Assembly (NCBI RefSeq): GCF_029689925.1
Contig: NZ_CP121445.1
Location: forward strand, 5,378,501 to 5,442,500
Direction of reading: 5' to 3'
Origin: Anaerocolumna sp. AGMB13025
GTDB taxonomy: Bacteria > Bacillota > Clostridia > Lachnospirales > Lachnospiraceae
DNA: 64,000 bases
The notes under the pieces were generated by a model, which saw nothing but the letters and a program-made list of their open reading frames with translations, did not search any database and had not been told where the DNA came from. Within the stretch, counting starts at the first letter, position 1. Every line of letters starts with the position of its first letter. Shown in pieces: positions 38,064 to 46,003 of this stretch. Position numbers and translations under genes: made by a program.

Positions 38064-38160
38064 TCCGCAACATAAGATTTCCCATCCCACGCCAGACAAA
38101 GCGTCCGCAACAAAAGATTTCCCATCCCCCACCAAGCAAAGCGTCCGTAGCAAAAAACCC
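38047..38160. repeat. Three 40-bp direct repeats abutting palindrome A
   Basis: GCGTCCGCAA starts at exactly 38061 and 38101, and GCGTCCGTAG at 38141: a 40-base period with units built on CCACCAGGCAAAGCGTCCGCAAC and AAAAGATTTCCCATCC. The unit contains the GCAAAGCG end of the palindrome, so the element end has been amplified or the palindrome ends within the repeat. Confidence 0.9.
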
Positions 38161-39074
38161 TACCGTCTCCTCTTCTTCCTGCAATACCGATCCCGCAAAG
38201 GATCCAATAACTTAGCCGATCCAATCAGCAAAATAACCGAGATCCCCAGTTGAATGGAAACACTAACATAAAACCAAACATTCTGAACTCCCATGGAAAC
38301 AGTACCAAAATTCCCGAAAAATGAAGTCAGCCTGGAACCCGTACCAATCTGGTCTTCAATCATGGAGAAAAAAGTAACTCCCGGGTTAATTAATAAAATC
38401 AAGATCCAGTTACCGGCATCCGGAGTCTGATAAACTATGCTGCCAGCAGCGGATTCGTTCATTTTTAGTTCAATGACAAGCCGGATCGCCCAAAGTATGG
38501 CTAAGGTGCCAATCCCCAGAAACAATAAGACTCCATAGGTAGTCACCGTTGCTGAAGTGGTCTTTTTAAACAGGGTAGAGAAGAAGATACCGATGCTGCC
38601 TACAAATACAGCCGTTACCACGATTAATAGCATAAATACCAGAAAATCCCGCAGTGTTATCCCCCCAATGGTAAAGACAATTGCCAGTACCGGAAGGCTG
38701 GATACTGCAAGAAGGATCATCATACTGATAGACGAGGCAAGTTTCCCGAGAATAATCTGAAACGGAGTAAGTTTTGTAGTCAGAAGAATCTCCAGGGTCT
38801 GTTTTTCTCTTTCTCCGGATATAGCGGCAGCTGTTAAAGCCGGTACGGTAAATAAAACCAGACCGAATTCCGCCGCCGTAATAATGGCATAGATCTGAAG
38901 GATAGAGGAATAATCCACCGTCCCGCCATATCTGCTGTCATATTCAAAGGTAACATAGAAGGCAAACAAACCAAACAGAGCAAGGATTGCATTATAACCA
39001 AGCAAAATGACAGCTGTTCTTACACTTCTTACACTTGTTTTTAATTCCTTTTGATAAACCGGATTAATTTTCAT
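38160..39074 (-). CDS. ABC-2 type permease
   Basis: 304 residues with six membrane helices; the first follows KINPVYQKELKTSVRS and the conserved SGEREKQTLEILLTTKLTP block precedes helix three, as in NosY/GldF-like ABC-2 permeases. AGGAGG precedes the ATG. It lies 11 bases downstream of its ATPase gene and ends the five-gene unit 44609-38160 (response regulator, kinase, large ectodomain protein, ATPase, permease). Substrate unknown; the closest general model is a GldAFG-type complex. Confidence 0.88.
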   Translation of the reverse strand: MKINPVYQKELKTSVRSVRTAVILLGYNAILALFGLFAFYVTFEYDSRYGGTVDYSSILQIYAIITAAEFGLVLFTVPALTAAAISGEREKQTLEILLTTKLTPFQIILGKLASSISMMILLAVSSLPVLAIVFTIGGITLRDFLVFMLLIVVTAVFVGSIGIFFSTLFKKTTSATVTTYGVLLFLGIGTLAILWAIRLVIELKMNESAAGSIVYQTPDAGNWILILLINPGVTFFSMIEDQIGTGSRLTSFFGNFGTVSMGVQNVWFYVSVSIQLGISVILLIGSAKLLDPLRDRYCRKKRRR

Positions 39075-39085
39075 ACCGACACCTC

Positions 39086-40009
39086 CTATTCTTCCTTGGT
39101 AGTAATCTGCATAAACAAGGACTCCAGACTGCTTTCCTCCCTGGTAAAGGAAGAGAGCATCGCTCCATTTTGAATCATGGCCGCCAGGATACCAGCGACC
39201 TCTGTCTCACTCCCCTTAAAAAGTATGGATACACTGTTGTCACGTATTACTATGTTCTGAACCAGATTATTCTGCTTTAATACCTCAACTGCTTTATCCT
39301 GGCCCTCTGTGAATTTCATTATGATAGGACTTGCGGCTGCTTTGGCTGACAAAATCTCCTCAACCGTGCCGCACACCACCATTCTGCCTTTTTCAATAAC
39401 ACCGATGCTGCTGCACAATTGGGCCAGTTCCGGCAGGATATGTGAGCTGATTAATATTGTCTTTCCCTTATTATGAAGTTCCCTTAAGATTTCCTTCATC
39501 TCAAAGCGGGCTCTCGGGTCAAGACCTGAGGCCGGTTCATCTAAAATCAGCAATTCCGGATCATGAACCAGGCTCCTTGCCAGGCATAAGCGCTGCTTCA
39601 TTCCCCGGGACATTTCATCCACATAATTCTCTGTATGATCCGACAGCCGAACTAAATCCATTAGTTCCAGACAAAGCTGTCTTGCCTTATTCCCTACAAT
39701 TCCGTAAATAGAAGCATAAAATTCCATGTATTCCAACGCTTTTAAATTATCATAGACTCCAAAAAAATCCGGCATATATCCGATTTTATTCTTTAGCCCC
39801 TTTGGATTCGTCCTTGCATCCACACCATCTACGTTAACAATTCCGGAATTGGCTTTTAATAATCCCGCAATTATTCGCATGGTGGTGGTTTTTCCTGCTC
39901 CGTTTGGACCTACAAATCCAAAAATCTCACCTTTGTTTATTTCCAGGTTCAGATTATCAAGCGCTGTGAACTTGCCATATTTTTTAATCAGGTTTTTAAT
40001 TTCCAGCAT
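39086..40009 (-). CDS. ABC transporter ATPase
   Basis: 307 residues. Walker A GPNGAGKTTT, ABC signature MSRGMKQRL, Walker B LLILDEPASGLDP, followed by ~85 residues of a C-terminal regulatory region common in DrrA/CcmA-like ATPases. AAGGAGG precedes the ATG; the start overlaps the end of the large membrane protein gene by 14 bases, so the two are coupled. Partner of the permease encoded next. Confidence 0.92.
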   Translation of the reverse strand: MLEIKNLIKKYGKFTALDNLNLEINKGEIFGFVGPNGAGKTTTMRIIAGLLKANSGIVNVDGVDARTNPKGLKNKIGYMPDFFGVYDNLKALEYMEFYASIYGIVGNKARQLCLELMDLVRLSDHTENYVDEMSRGMKQRLCLARSLVHDPELLILDEPASGLDPRARFEMKEILRELHNKGKTILISSHILPELAQLCSSIGVIEKGRMVVCGTVEEILSAKAAASPIIMKFTEGQDKAVEVLKQNNLVQNIVIRDNSVSILFKGSETEVAGILAAMIQNGAMLSSFTREESSLESLFMQITTKEE

Positions 40010-42701
40010 AGAAACCAGCCTCCTTCCAATAGGAAATGTAAGGCAGCACCATCTGATATCCTTTTAATGACATCTTTGTACTGTAACGTACGGTTATTGT
40101 ATTTTGTTCCGAGAGATAATTATTTATGTCTGTAACACTGCTTCCTGGTCCATCTTTGAATACTTCATCGTAATTGCCGGTTATGGTATTCAGAAAATAG
40201 ATCGAGCCGTCAAAGGCACTCAGATAATCATTACTGCTGTCCTGATTCCGGTTTGACAGATATTCAAAGGAAACTATCTTATCGCTCTCCGGCAGATGAT
40301 ATTTGATTGTCATGCTGTCACTGTTTAAATAGCGGGACTGATAATATTTATTATAATTTCCCTCCGACATTATAATATAAGGATCAATGGAGGGAACAAA
40401 TTCCTTATCCCCTTTTTTATAATCAACTTCTACCGGCAGTTTTACCGCCGTAGTACCGTAAGCCTTCATATTTTTTGTCAAATCACCTAATATATTGTAG
40501 TTCTTATCCTGTTCCGAGAGGGTACCTTCTACAAATCCAATGATACAGCTGGTATGGCGGCTGTTCAAAAGATTGTTCTCCGTCAGATAATATAAAACAT
40601 TAGACAAACGGTTGACCTGAGGCGTATTGTCCTTAACCTCTCCGGTTCCTCCAGCGATACGGTTAATGATATCCGTATTATAGAGTTCATCTCTGGTAGT
40701 CATGAAGATGGCATCTTTTCCTTCTAAGGATACGGTTTCTCCTTTTTTTATTTCACCTATATTAATAACATACCCATCACTGGTCAACATGGCGTTGCTT
40801 ATATTAAAGTCAAAACCATTGGTTACGGTCCCATAAACTTTATCACCGATATAATGAATATTATAAGTCAGCCGGTCTGTCATATCATAGGAGCCTTCCC
40901 ACTGGTAATAAACCGGAGAAAATGCAGGATTATTCTGAATCTCCAATGTGGTTTTGTCATTCTCGTAATTCACCGCAGTAACATAATCATCATAATAAAC
41001 CTTCTTTTTCTTATAATCATATAAGTAACTGTTATCTCCGTTTCCCCGTAATTCTTTGATGTCATACGGATCATCCACCGGTACGGAATACATTTGATTG
41101 GAGGGAGCTGTCAGTGCAAAGTAAAACTCTTCCTTTACTTTATTATTATCCTGAAAATCAAGAAGCTTGACATATCCTGCATATGGCTCGTCAATTCTCG
41201 TATCCGATCCTGCAAAATAGACGATAAGGGTAAATACAATTGCCGTAACCGGAACCACTGCCCAGATCAGACTTCTCCTATCAAGTTTTCTTAAGAGGAT
41301 AAAGGTAACCGGTCCTATGGTGAAGATATAAATTGCAATTATGATAATATATTTTGCAACTTTGGGAATCTCTTTTGCATTGGTATAAGACATACTGTTG
41401 AAAACACCATAGTTCAAATAGGAACCGTAATACTCTTCTTCTAATTGGGTGATTTTGGTGTTGCTCATGTTTTTACTGATCTCATTCAGGATTGCCAGTC
41501 CGATGGTCTTATGTTCCTTATTAAGTCCCAGATCGAAACTAAAAAGCTGGACTTTACCATGACCAAAGGAACTTACCTGCATTAGTTTATTCGTTCCCTC
41601 TGCTGTGACCGCGGAACTGTCTTTCATCCATAGATCAGTAATTTCTTTGTTGATCTTCTCTATATTCAGACCGCCAAGTTCTTCTTTCGACCATCTTTGA
41701 AATACAGTAGTATCGATTGGTATTGTATCATTGCCATAAGCCTTAAGCATTTCGTTGCGGTCTTTGATTGATTCTAAAAAAATCTTCCGTTCTTCTTCAT
41801 AATCCACAATATCCTGCTTTAAGTCCTGAAGAGTTTCCTGGTTCAGACCAAAGGTTATTTCTTCCTTGACGGGATTGCCCTTGGCTGCTATGGAGAATAT
41901 GTTATCTAATTTTGCTAAGGTATCTTTGGAGTATTCACCGGTTCCAATTACCAGGGTACCCCCGTTCATTACCCACTTTTCCAAAGCTTTTATCTGATTA
42001 TTGGATAATAGACCGGTATCATACTGGTTAATTACAATTATGTCCAGGAGATCAAGTGCCTTATAGTCATCTGACAGGGTATTTTCATTCAGATAAAAGA
42101 CTCTGGTGCCAAAATCCTTAAGATACTCCAAATCCTCTGAAGCATTACTTAAGACACCCACATAGGCAAGATTTTCATAGTTTCCGATTTTTAATTTGTA
42201 CTTTTTTTCTCCGATTGTAGTACCGTTTTTGTCCGCTAATATGAATTGGAGGTATCCGGTATCATCCATTACAGGCAGGCTTAGGGATACTTTTGTAGTC
42301 TCTTTTGCCGCAACTTTTACTTTTCTCCGATATACGACATTATTCTTGGTCTTTGGAACTATTACCTGGACCCAGCCGGTAAAATCCTTACCGTTGTTCG
42401 TAATGGCTGCCGTAACACACATATACCGCCCATATTTTGCGTACTGGTCATATCCGTAATCCACAACCACTGTCAAATCAGAATCTTTTGTTTCATCGGT
42501 CTCTTCCTTGTCCGCCGCAATAACCGTCAGGGTAGTGCTGCTATCCGGCCAGAAGGGCAGGCGTACTAAGACCGTCGACTGCAAAATAAAGAAAGCAGCA
42601 ATACCGATTCCAACGAGTAAAATTGTTGCTAAAGCCGGGGTTTTTTTACCGTTAGGTCTATGTCCTAATCTGATGTCCTTATGTTGAAAGCCCATCCTCA
42701 T
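39996..42701 (-). CDS. Large membrane protein with extracytoplasmic Gld-G-like/amidotransferase-fold region
   Basis: 901 residues. One membrane helix at ~25-46, a ~390-residue extracytoplasmic part, two helices at ~440-500 (IIIIAIYIFTIGPVTFILL and SLIWAVVPVTAIVFTLIVYF), then a second ~390-residue outer domain. Within the first outer part, NQYDTGLLSNNQIKALEKWVMNGGTLVIGTG resembles the glutamine-amidotransferase-like fold found in GldG/DUF4350-type proteins. It starts with an ATGA overlap with the kinase stop and is followed by an ABC ATPase and permease. The five genes look like a signal-controlled envelope complex; cargo unknown. Confidence 0.78.
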   Translation of the reverse strand: MRMGFQHKDIRLGHRPNGKKTPALATILLVGIGIAAFFILQSTVLVRLPFWPDSSTTLTVIAADKEETDETKDSDLTVVVDYGYDQYAKYGRYMCVTAAITNNGKDFTGWVQVIVPKTKNNVVYRRKVKVAAKETTKVSLSLPVMDDTGYLQFILADKNGTTIGEKKYKLKIGNYENLAYVGVLSNASEDLEYLKDFGTRVFYLNENTLSDDYKALDLLDIIVINQYDTGLLSNNQIKALEKWVMNGGTLVIGTGEYSKDTLAKLDNIFSIAAKGNPVKEEITFGLNQETLQDLKQDIVDYEEERKIFLESIKDRNEMLKAYGNDTIPIDTTVFQRWSKEELGGLNIEKINKEITDLWMKDSSAVTAEGTNKLMQVSSFGHGKVQLFSFDLGLNKEHKTIGLAILNEISKNMSNTKITQLEEEYYGSYLNYGVFNSMSYTNAKEIPKVAKYIIIIAIYIFTIGPVTFILLRKLDRRSLIWAVVPVTAIVFTLIVYFAGSDTRIDEPYAGYVKLLDFQDNNKVKEEFYFALTAPSNQMYSVPVDDPYDIKELRGNGDNSYLYDYKKKKVYYDDYVTAVNYENDKTTLEIQNNPAFSPVYYQWEGSYDMTDRLTYNIHYIGDKVYGTVTNGFDFNISNAMLTSDGYVINIGEIKKGETVSLEGKDAIFMTTRDELYNTDIINRIAGGTGEVKDNTPQVNRLSNVLYYLTENNLLNSRHTSCIIGFVEGTLSEQDKNYNILGDLTKNMKAYGTTAVKLPVEVDYKKGDKEFVPSIDPYIIMSEGNYNKYYQSRYLNSDSMTIKYHLPESDKIVSFEYLSNRNQDSSNDYLSAFDGSIYFLNTITGNYDEVFKDGPGSSVTDINNYLSEQNTITVRYSTKMSLKGYQMVLPYISYWKEAGFYAGN

Positions 42702-43930
42702 CCTACCATGCCTTCCTTCTTTTCCTCTAAGACCACTTCAAATACGGTTCCGTCAAAATCACTTCTGACCTCTATGGTCCCGCCATGCATCTGGATAATA
42801 CTTTTTGCAATTGCAAGTCCTAAGCCGGTTCCTCCGGTTTCACTGGATCTTGAACCTTCCACACGGTAAAAACGTTCGAAGATATGCTGTAAATCTTTCT
42901 CGGGTATTAAAGTACCGTAATTGGTTACAGACACGATTACTTTTTCATTTTCTTTTCTTAATCTCAGGATGATACTTTTACCGTCCCTGCCATATTTAAT
43001 AGCATTACTGATTAAATTGGCAAATGCTCTTGCCAGCAGATTACCGTCGGCAGCTACCAGGGCAGTCGCATTATTCGTAAGGAATTCATATTCCAGACCG
43101 TTTTCCTGAAAACTTGGATAAAACTCATCCAGTAACTGATTGATGAATTTTACCATATCAATCTCTGACCATTCTATAGTTACTTCACCAAAGTTCAGAT
43201 TTGTATAGGCAAATAAATCTTCTATGAGTTTTTCCAGTCTTTTGGATTTGCTATAGGCTACTTCGATATAGTGGTCTTTAATATCCGGCGTTAGTTTATC
43301 CTTATCCGATACCAGCTCCAAATAGCCGATAATAGATGTAAGGGGGGTCCTCAAATCATGGGCAACACTGGTAATTAGTTCATTCTTGGTAGATTCGCTT
43401 TTACGCTCATTTTCAATTAATAGTCTGATGTCATCTGTCATCTTGTTTAATTTAGAGGCAATAAAGCCGAACTCATCGTCATTAGAAATATCAATCCGGG
43501 CAGTAAAGTCTCCTGCGGAAATTTCTGATATTCCACCGGCTATGCGTTCAAGATAAGTACCAAACTTTCTGGTAAGCAGTAAAAAATAGGTCGTAAACAG
43601 CACCACCCCTGCAATCAGGGCAATACTTACCACAACGAATAAAAATCCTTTACCCGGCAATGTACTTTGATCGAGTATGCTGCTTCGGCCGTTATTAATC
43701 TCATAGCGGTTTAGGGCAGCTCCGTTGTCTATGATGTAATTATTCAGGCTATTTCCAATCTTTTCAGTTTTTAGTCCGACTTCATTGCCGTTTAGTATGT
43801 GATACACCAAAAATATTCCAAAAAATAAGGCCGCCTCCGAAAGTATGGTATACACTAAGCTTAGGAGACTATACAATACAATTTCAAAACGAAAGCTTTT
43901 AAATATACTATTTTTCAATTTTGTATCCAA
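42698..43930 (-). CDS. Sensor histidine kinase
   Basis: Up to 410 residues. Membrane helices at ~18-45 and ~95-120 enclose a small outer domain, followed by HAMP (~121-175), HisKA with SVAHDLRTPLTSIIGYLEL (phosphorylated-type H191) and HATPase with NLISNAIKYG, GTGLGLAI. The annotated start is TTG 43930, which lies one base from the GGGGAG stretch and so is too close to use it; TTG 43918 is the better start, leaving the response-regulator overlap short or absent. It should phosphorylate the regulator encoded upstream in the same operon. Confidence 0.92.
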   Translation of the reverse strand: MDTKLKNSIFKSFRFEIVLYSLLSLVYTILSEAALFFGIFLVYHILNGNEVGLKTEKIGNSLNNYIIDNGAALNRYEINNGRSSILDQSTLPGKGFLFVVVSIALIAGVVLFTTYFLLLTRKFGTYLERIAGGISEISAGDFTARIDISNDDEFGFIASKLNKMTDDIRLLIENERKSESTKNELITSVAHDLRTPLTSIIGYLELVSDKDKLTPDIKDHYIEVAYSKSKRLEKLIEDLFAYTNLNFGEVTIEWSEIDMVKFINQLLDEFYPSFQENGLEYEFLTNNATALVAADGNLLARAFANLISNAIKYGRDGKSIILRLRKENEKVIVSVTNYGTLIPEKDLQHIFERFYRVEGSRSSETGGTGLGLAIAKSIIQMHGGTIEVRSDFDGTVFEVVLEEKKEGMVG

Positions 43931-44609
43931 CTCCCCAAACTGTTTTTATGATTTGTGCGTTACGGGAATCCACCTCTATCTTCTCTCTGAGCCTCCGGAT
44001 ATGGACCATAACGGTATTGTTGGCTTCATACATCTTTTCATTCCAGACCCGTTCAAATATCTCATCGGTGCTAAATACCCTGCCTGGATTACTGGCAAGC
44101 AGGTATAGGATGTCAAATTCTATTGGGGTTAACTTTACTTCTTTTTCATAGGCAATCACACGGTGATCTTCTTTATTAATCACCAAATGATTTACCACGA
44201 TTTCCTTATCGGTCCTGTCTTCATGGGAATTCGGATTAAACTTGGTGTACCTTCTTAACTGGGATTTTACCCGGGCAGTTAATTCCAGGGGATTAAAAGG
44301 TTTTATTACATAATCATCTGCCCCGGTGCTAAGTCCGATTATTTTGTCAATATCCGCCGATTTGGCACTTAACATAATAATAGGAATGGTGCTGGTATTT
44401 CGTATGGTTTTACACATATTCAAACCATCGATACCCGGCATCATAATATCCAGAATTATCAGCTTAATATCTTCTTTTTCCAGTATCTCAAAACCTTCCT
44501 TGGCACTAAAGGCCTTAAACACCTTATAGCCGTCACTGACCAAATGTATCTCAACAAGTTCGGCAATTTCCCTGTCATCATCCACCACTAATATACTGGT
44601 CTGCTCCAT
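43908..44609 (-). CDS. OmpR/PhoB-family response regulator
   Basis: 233 residues: receiver domain with DD pair at 10-11, phosphoacceptor D54 in LIILDIMMPG, LSAK and K-containing YVIKPFNPLEL switch residues, then a winged-helix effector domain (VKLTPIEFDILYLLASNPGRVFS and VMVHIRRLREKIE). AAAGGAT precedes the ATG. First gene of the five-gene unit, so it probably controls its own operon and the downstream ABC complex. Confidence 0.95.
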   Translation of the reverse strand: MEQTSILVVDDDREIAELVEIHLVSDGYKVFKAFSAKEGFEILEKEDIKLIILDIMMPGIDGLNMCKTIRNTSTIPIIMLSAKSADIDKIIGLSTGADDYVIKPFNPLELTARVKSQLRRYTKFNPNSHEDRTDKEIVVNHLVINKEDHRVIAYEKEVKLTPIEFDILYLLASNPGRVFSTDEIFERVWNEKMYEANNTVMVHIRRLREKIEVDSRNAQIIKTVWGVGYKIEK

Positions 44610-44910
44610 AAACCGAATCCATCCTTTCTATATAAGTGTATTTATAATATCTAATTTATCAACCGTATTCTTGCTTATCTTTCCCAAATACAGTTTTGAA
44701 CCTAGTATCTTTGCATAAATATCTAAATATCGTAAACGAAACCTTTCTTACTATAAATTATCAAATACTGATTTCTATATACTGGTTAATAAATATTGTC
44801 TTCTTTATACAGATTCTTAAACACAACTATTAATCGATTTTTTAATCTTATTCCAAATCGCAGATTCCCAAAAAAATTATCGAATTTGTGCTACAATTCA
44901 TATATAATTT
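44610..44910. other. Gene-free stretch upstream of the two-component operon
   Basis: About 300 AT-rich bases with many TATAAT-like words and no feature that can be supported individually. The promoter of the two-component operon must be here. Confidence 0.5.
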
Positions 44911-45126
44911 GTGCTAAAAATGAAATTATATCCATATAGTCTGTATATTTCAGGTAATTTCATACTAGCATATCTGCCTGGAAAAGTCTTTACTTTTTTC
45001 TTACAAAACCTTTCTATTCCATGTCAGGATTCTGACAATAGAATAAACTTCATCTTATTAATCGTCATGCTCCTCCTGCCGGTCCTGTTTTTATTATACT
45101 GGATAGTTCAGAGAACTTTCGTATAA
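44911..45126 (+). CDS. Possible small membrane protein (71 residues)
   Basis: GTG-initiated frame (an ATG follows at codon 4) of 71 codons. The C-terminal half is a strong membrane helix (INFILLIVMLLLPVLFLLYWI) and residues ~10-33 are a weaker one. TATAAT lies just upstream at 44903-44908, but no ribosome binding site is visible and no family is recognised. It could equally be a chance frame in AT-rich DNA, so confidence is low. Confidence 0.25.
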   Translation: MLKMKLYPYSLYISGNFILAYLPGKVFTFFLQNLSIPCQDSDNRINFILLIVMLLLPVLFLLYWIVQRTFV

Positions 45127-45127
45127 T

Positions 45128-45153
45128 AAAAAACACTACTCAAAGAGTAGTGT
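45128..45153 (-). terminator. Intrinsic terminator of rnpB
   Basis: Stem ACACTACT (45133-45140) / AGTAGTGT (45146-45153), loop CAAAG, followed on the minus strand by a T run (45128-45133). Confidence 0.9.
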
Positions 45154-45164
45154 AAAATGCAGTT

Positions 45165-45569
45165 TAAATGAGCAGCACTATAAGCCGAGTTCTGTATTAA
45201 ATGATCATCTATCTTTGCCACATGTTACCATATGGCTCGTTTGTGAAATAATGTACTGCCAAAGCAGACATTATACTGCAAACCGCGACCTACCCTAAAG
45301 CACGACGGGCAGCCGTATCGCTTTAAATTCGGTCTTGCTTCGAGTGGGGTTTACATATGCCCTGTCTGTTACCACACAGGCGGTGGTCTCTTACTCCACC
45401 CTTCCAACCTTACCGGTATGCCAAAACATACAGGCGGTATATTTCTGTTGCACTATCCTTAGAGTCGCCTCCACCGGACGTTATCCGGCACTCTGCCCTA
45501 TGAAGCTCGGACTTTCCTCACCTAAGGCCTTTCGGCAGCTAATAGGCGCGATCATCTGTGCTACTCACA
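45165..45569 (-). ncRNA. rnpB: RNase P RNA, A-type
   Basis: The minus strand contains the conserved RNase P core: GAGGAAAGTCCGAGC then CATAGGGCAGAGTGCC near the 5' end, AACGTCCGGTGGAGGCGAC, the ACAGAAATATACCGCC block, GGTAAGGTTGGAAGGGTG, and the 3' signature ATACAGAACTCGGCTTA. This is the catalytic RNA that cuts tRNA 5' leaders. The order of helices fits the ancestral A type. The 5' end is placed from the promoter at 45577-45605 and the 3' end just before the terminator; both are good to a few bases only. Confidence 0.96.
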
Positions 45570-45576
45570 GAATGAT

Positions 45577-45605
45577 ATTTTAACATGAAATTATGTGAAA
45601 GTAAA
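45577..45605 (-). promoter_or_regulatory. Promoter of rnpB
   Basis: Minus strand TTTACT (45600-45605), 17-base spacer, TAAAAT (45577-45582); the start site would be around 45569-45570, matching the expected RNA 5' end. Confidence 0.7.
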
Positions 45606-45708
45606 TACTAAGGTTTGAGAAAGTTTCATTAATTTCACAAACAATTGATAAAAAACCAATAATACAAGCCCATATTACACTTATTTAAAACCATATAATT
45701 TTATACCC

Positions 45709-45979
45709 CAGCTTTGCCAAGCCAACCTAACGTAATCCCGTGAGGCAGCAGTGTATTTACTGTTCGTCAGAAAGAATACGAGAGTTTCTTACGCTTTGAT
45801 TATCGTGCCAATATAAACAGTGCTTGCTGTCTGACGAAGGGGTTACTACCCCTGAGGAGTTCAAGCACTGTTTATATGTCCTAAACGATAATCAAAGCAT
45901 TAGAAACGCCGTATTCTTTCTCTGAACAGTAAATACACTGCTGCCTCACGGGATTGCGTTAGGTTGGCTTGGCAAAGCG
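45709..45979. repeat. Palindromic element, copy B (~271 bp)
   Basis: Same architecture as 37789-38063. Ends GCTTTGCC...GGCAAAGC, a long outer arm (begins GCCAAGCCAACCTAACG, complement at 45953-45976) unrelated in sequence to that of copy A, a second stem GTTTCTTACGCTTTGATTATCG with its near complement, a third AAACAGTGCTT/AAGCACTGTTT, and the apex GCTGTCTGACGAA, AGGGGT-TACT-ACCCCT, GAGGAGTTC. It lies between rnpB and the TGS/uridine kinase gene, ending 25 bases from the stop of the latter. Confidence 0.93.
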
Positions 45980-46003
45980 ATTCTTCAGCCCAAATAGATA
46001 AAT

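Noticed and set aside
37906-38184. Frame of 92 codons across the palindrome and 40-bp repeats
   Set aside because: Its protein-like repeats are only the translated 40-bp units, and it has no ribosome binding site.
45335-45583. 82-codon plus-strand frame
   Set aside because: It lies over the RNase P RNA, which explains the sequence.
45709-45979. 6S RNA or another known rod-shaped RNA
   Set aside because: Two copies with different arms, palindromic over their whole length, do not fit 6S RNA, which has an open central bubble and one or two defined loci.
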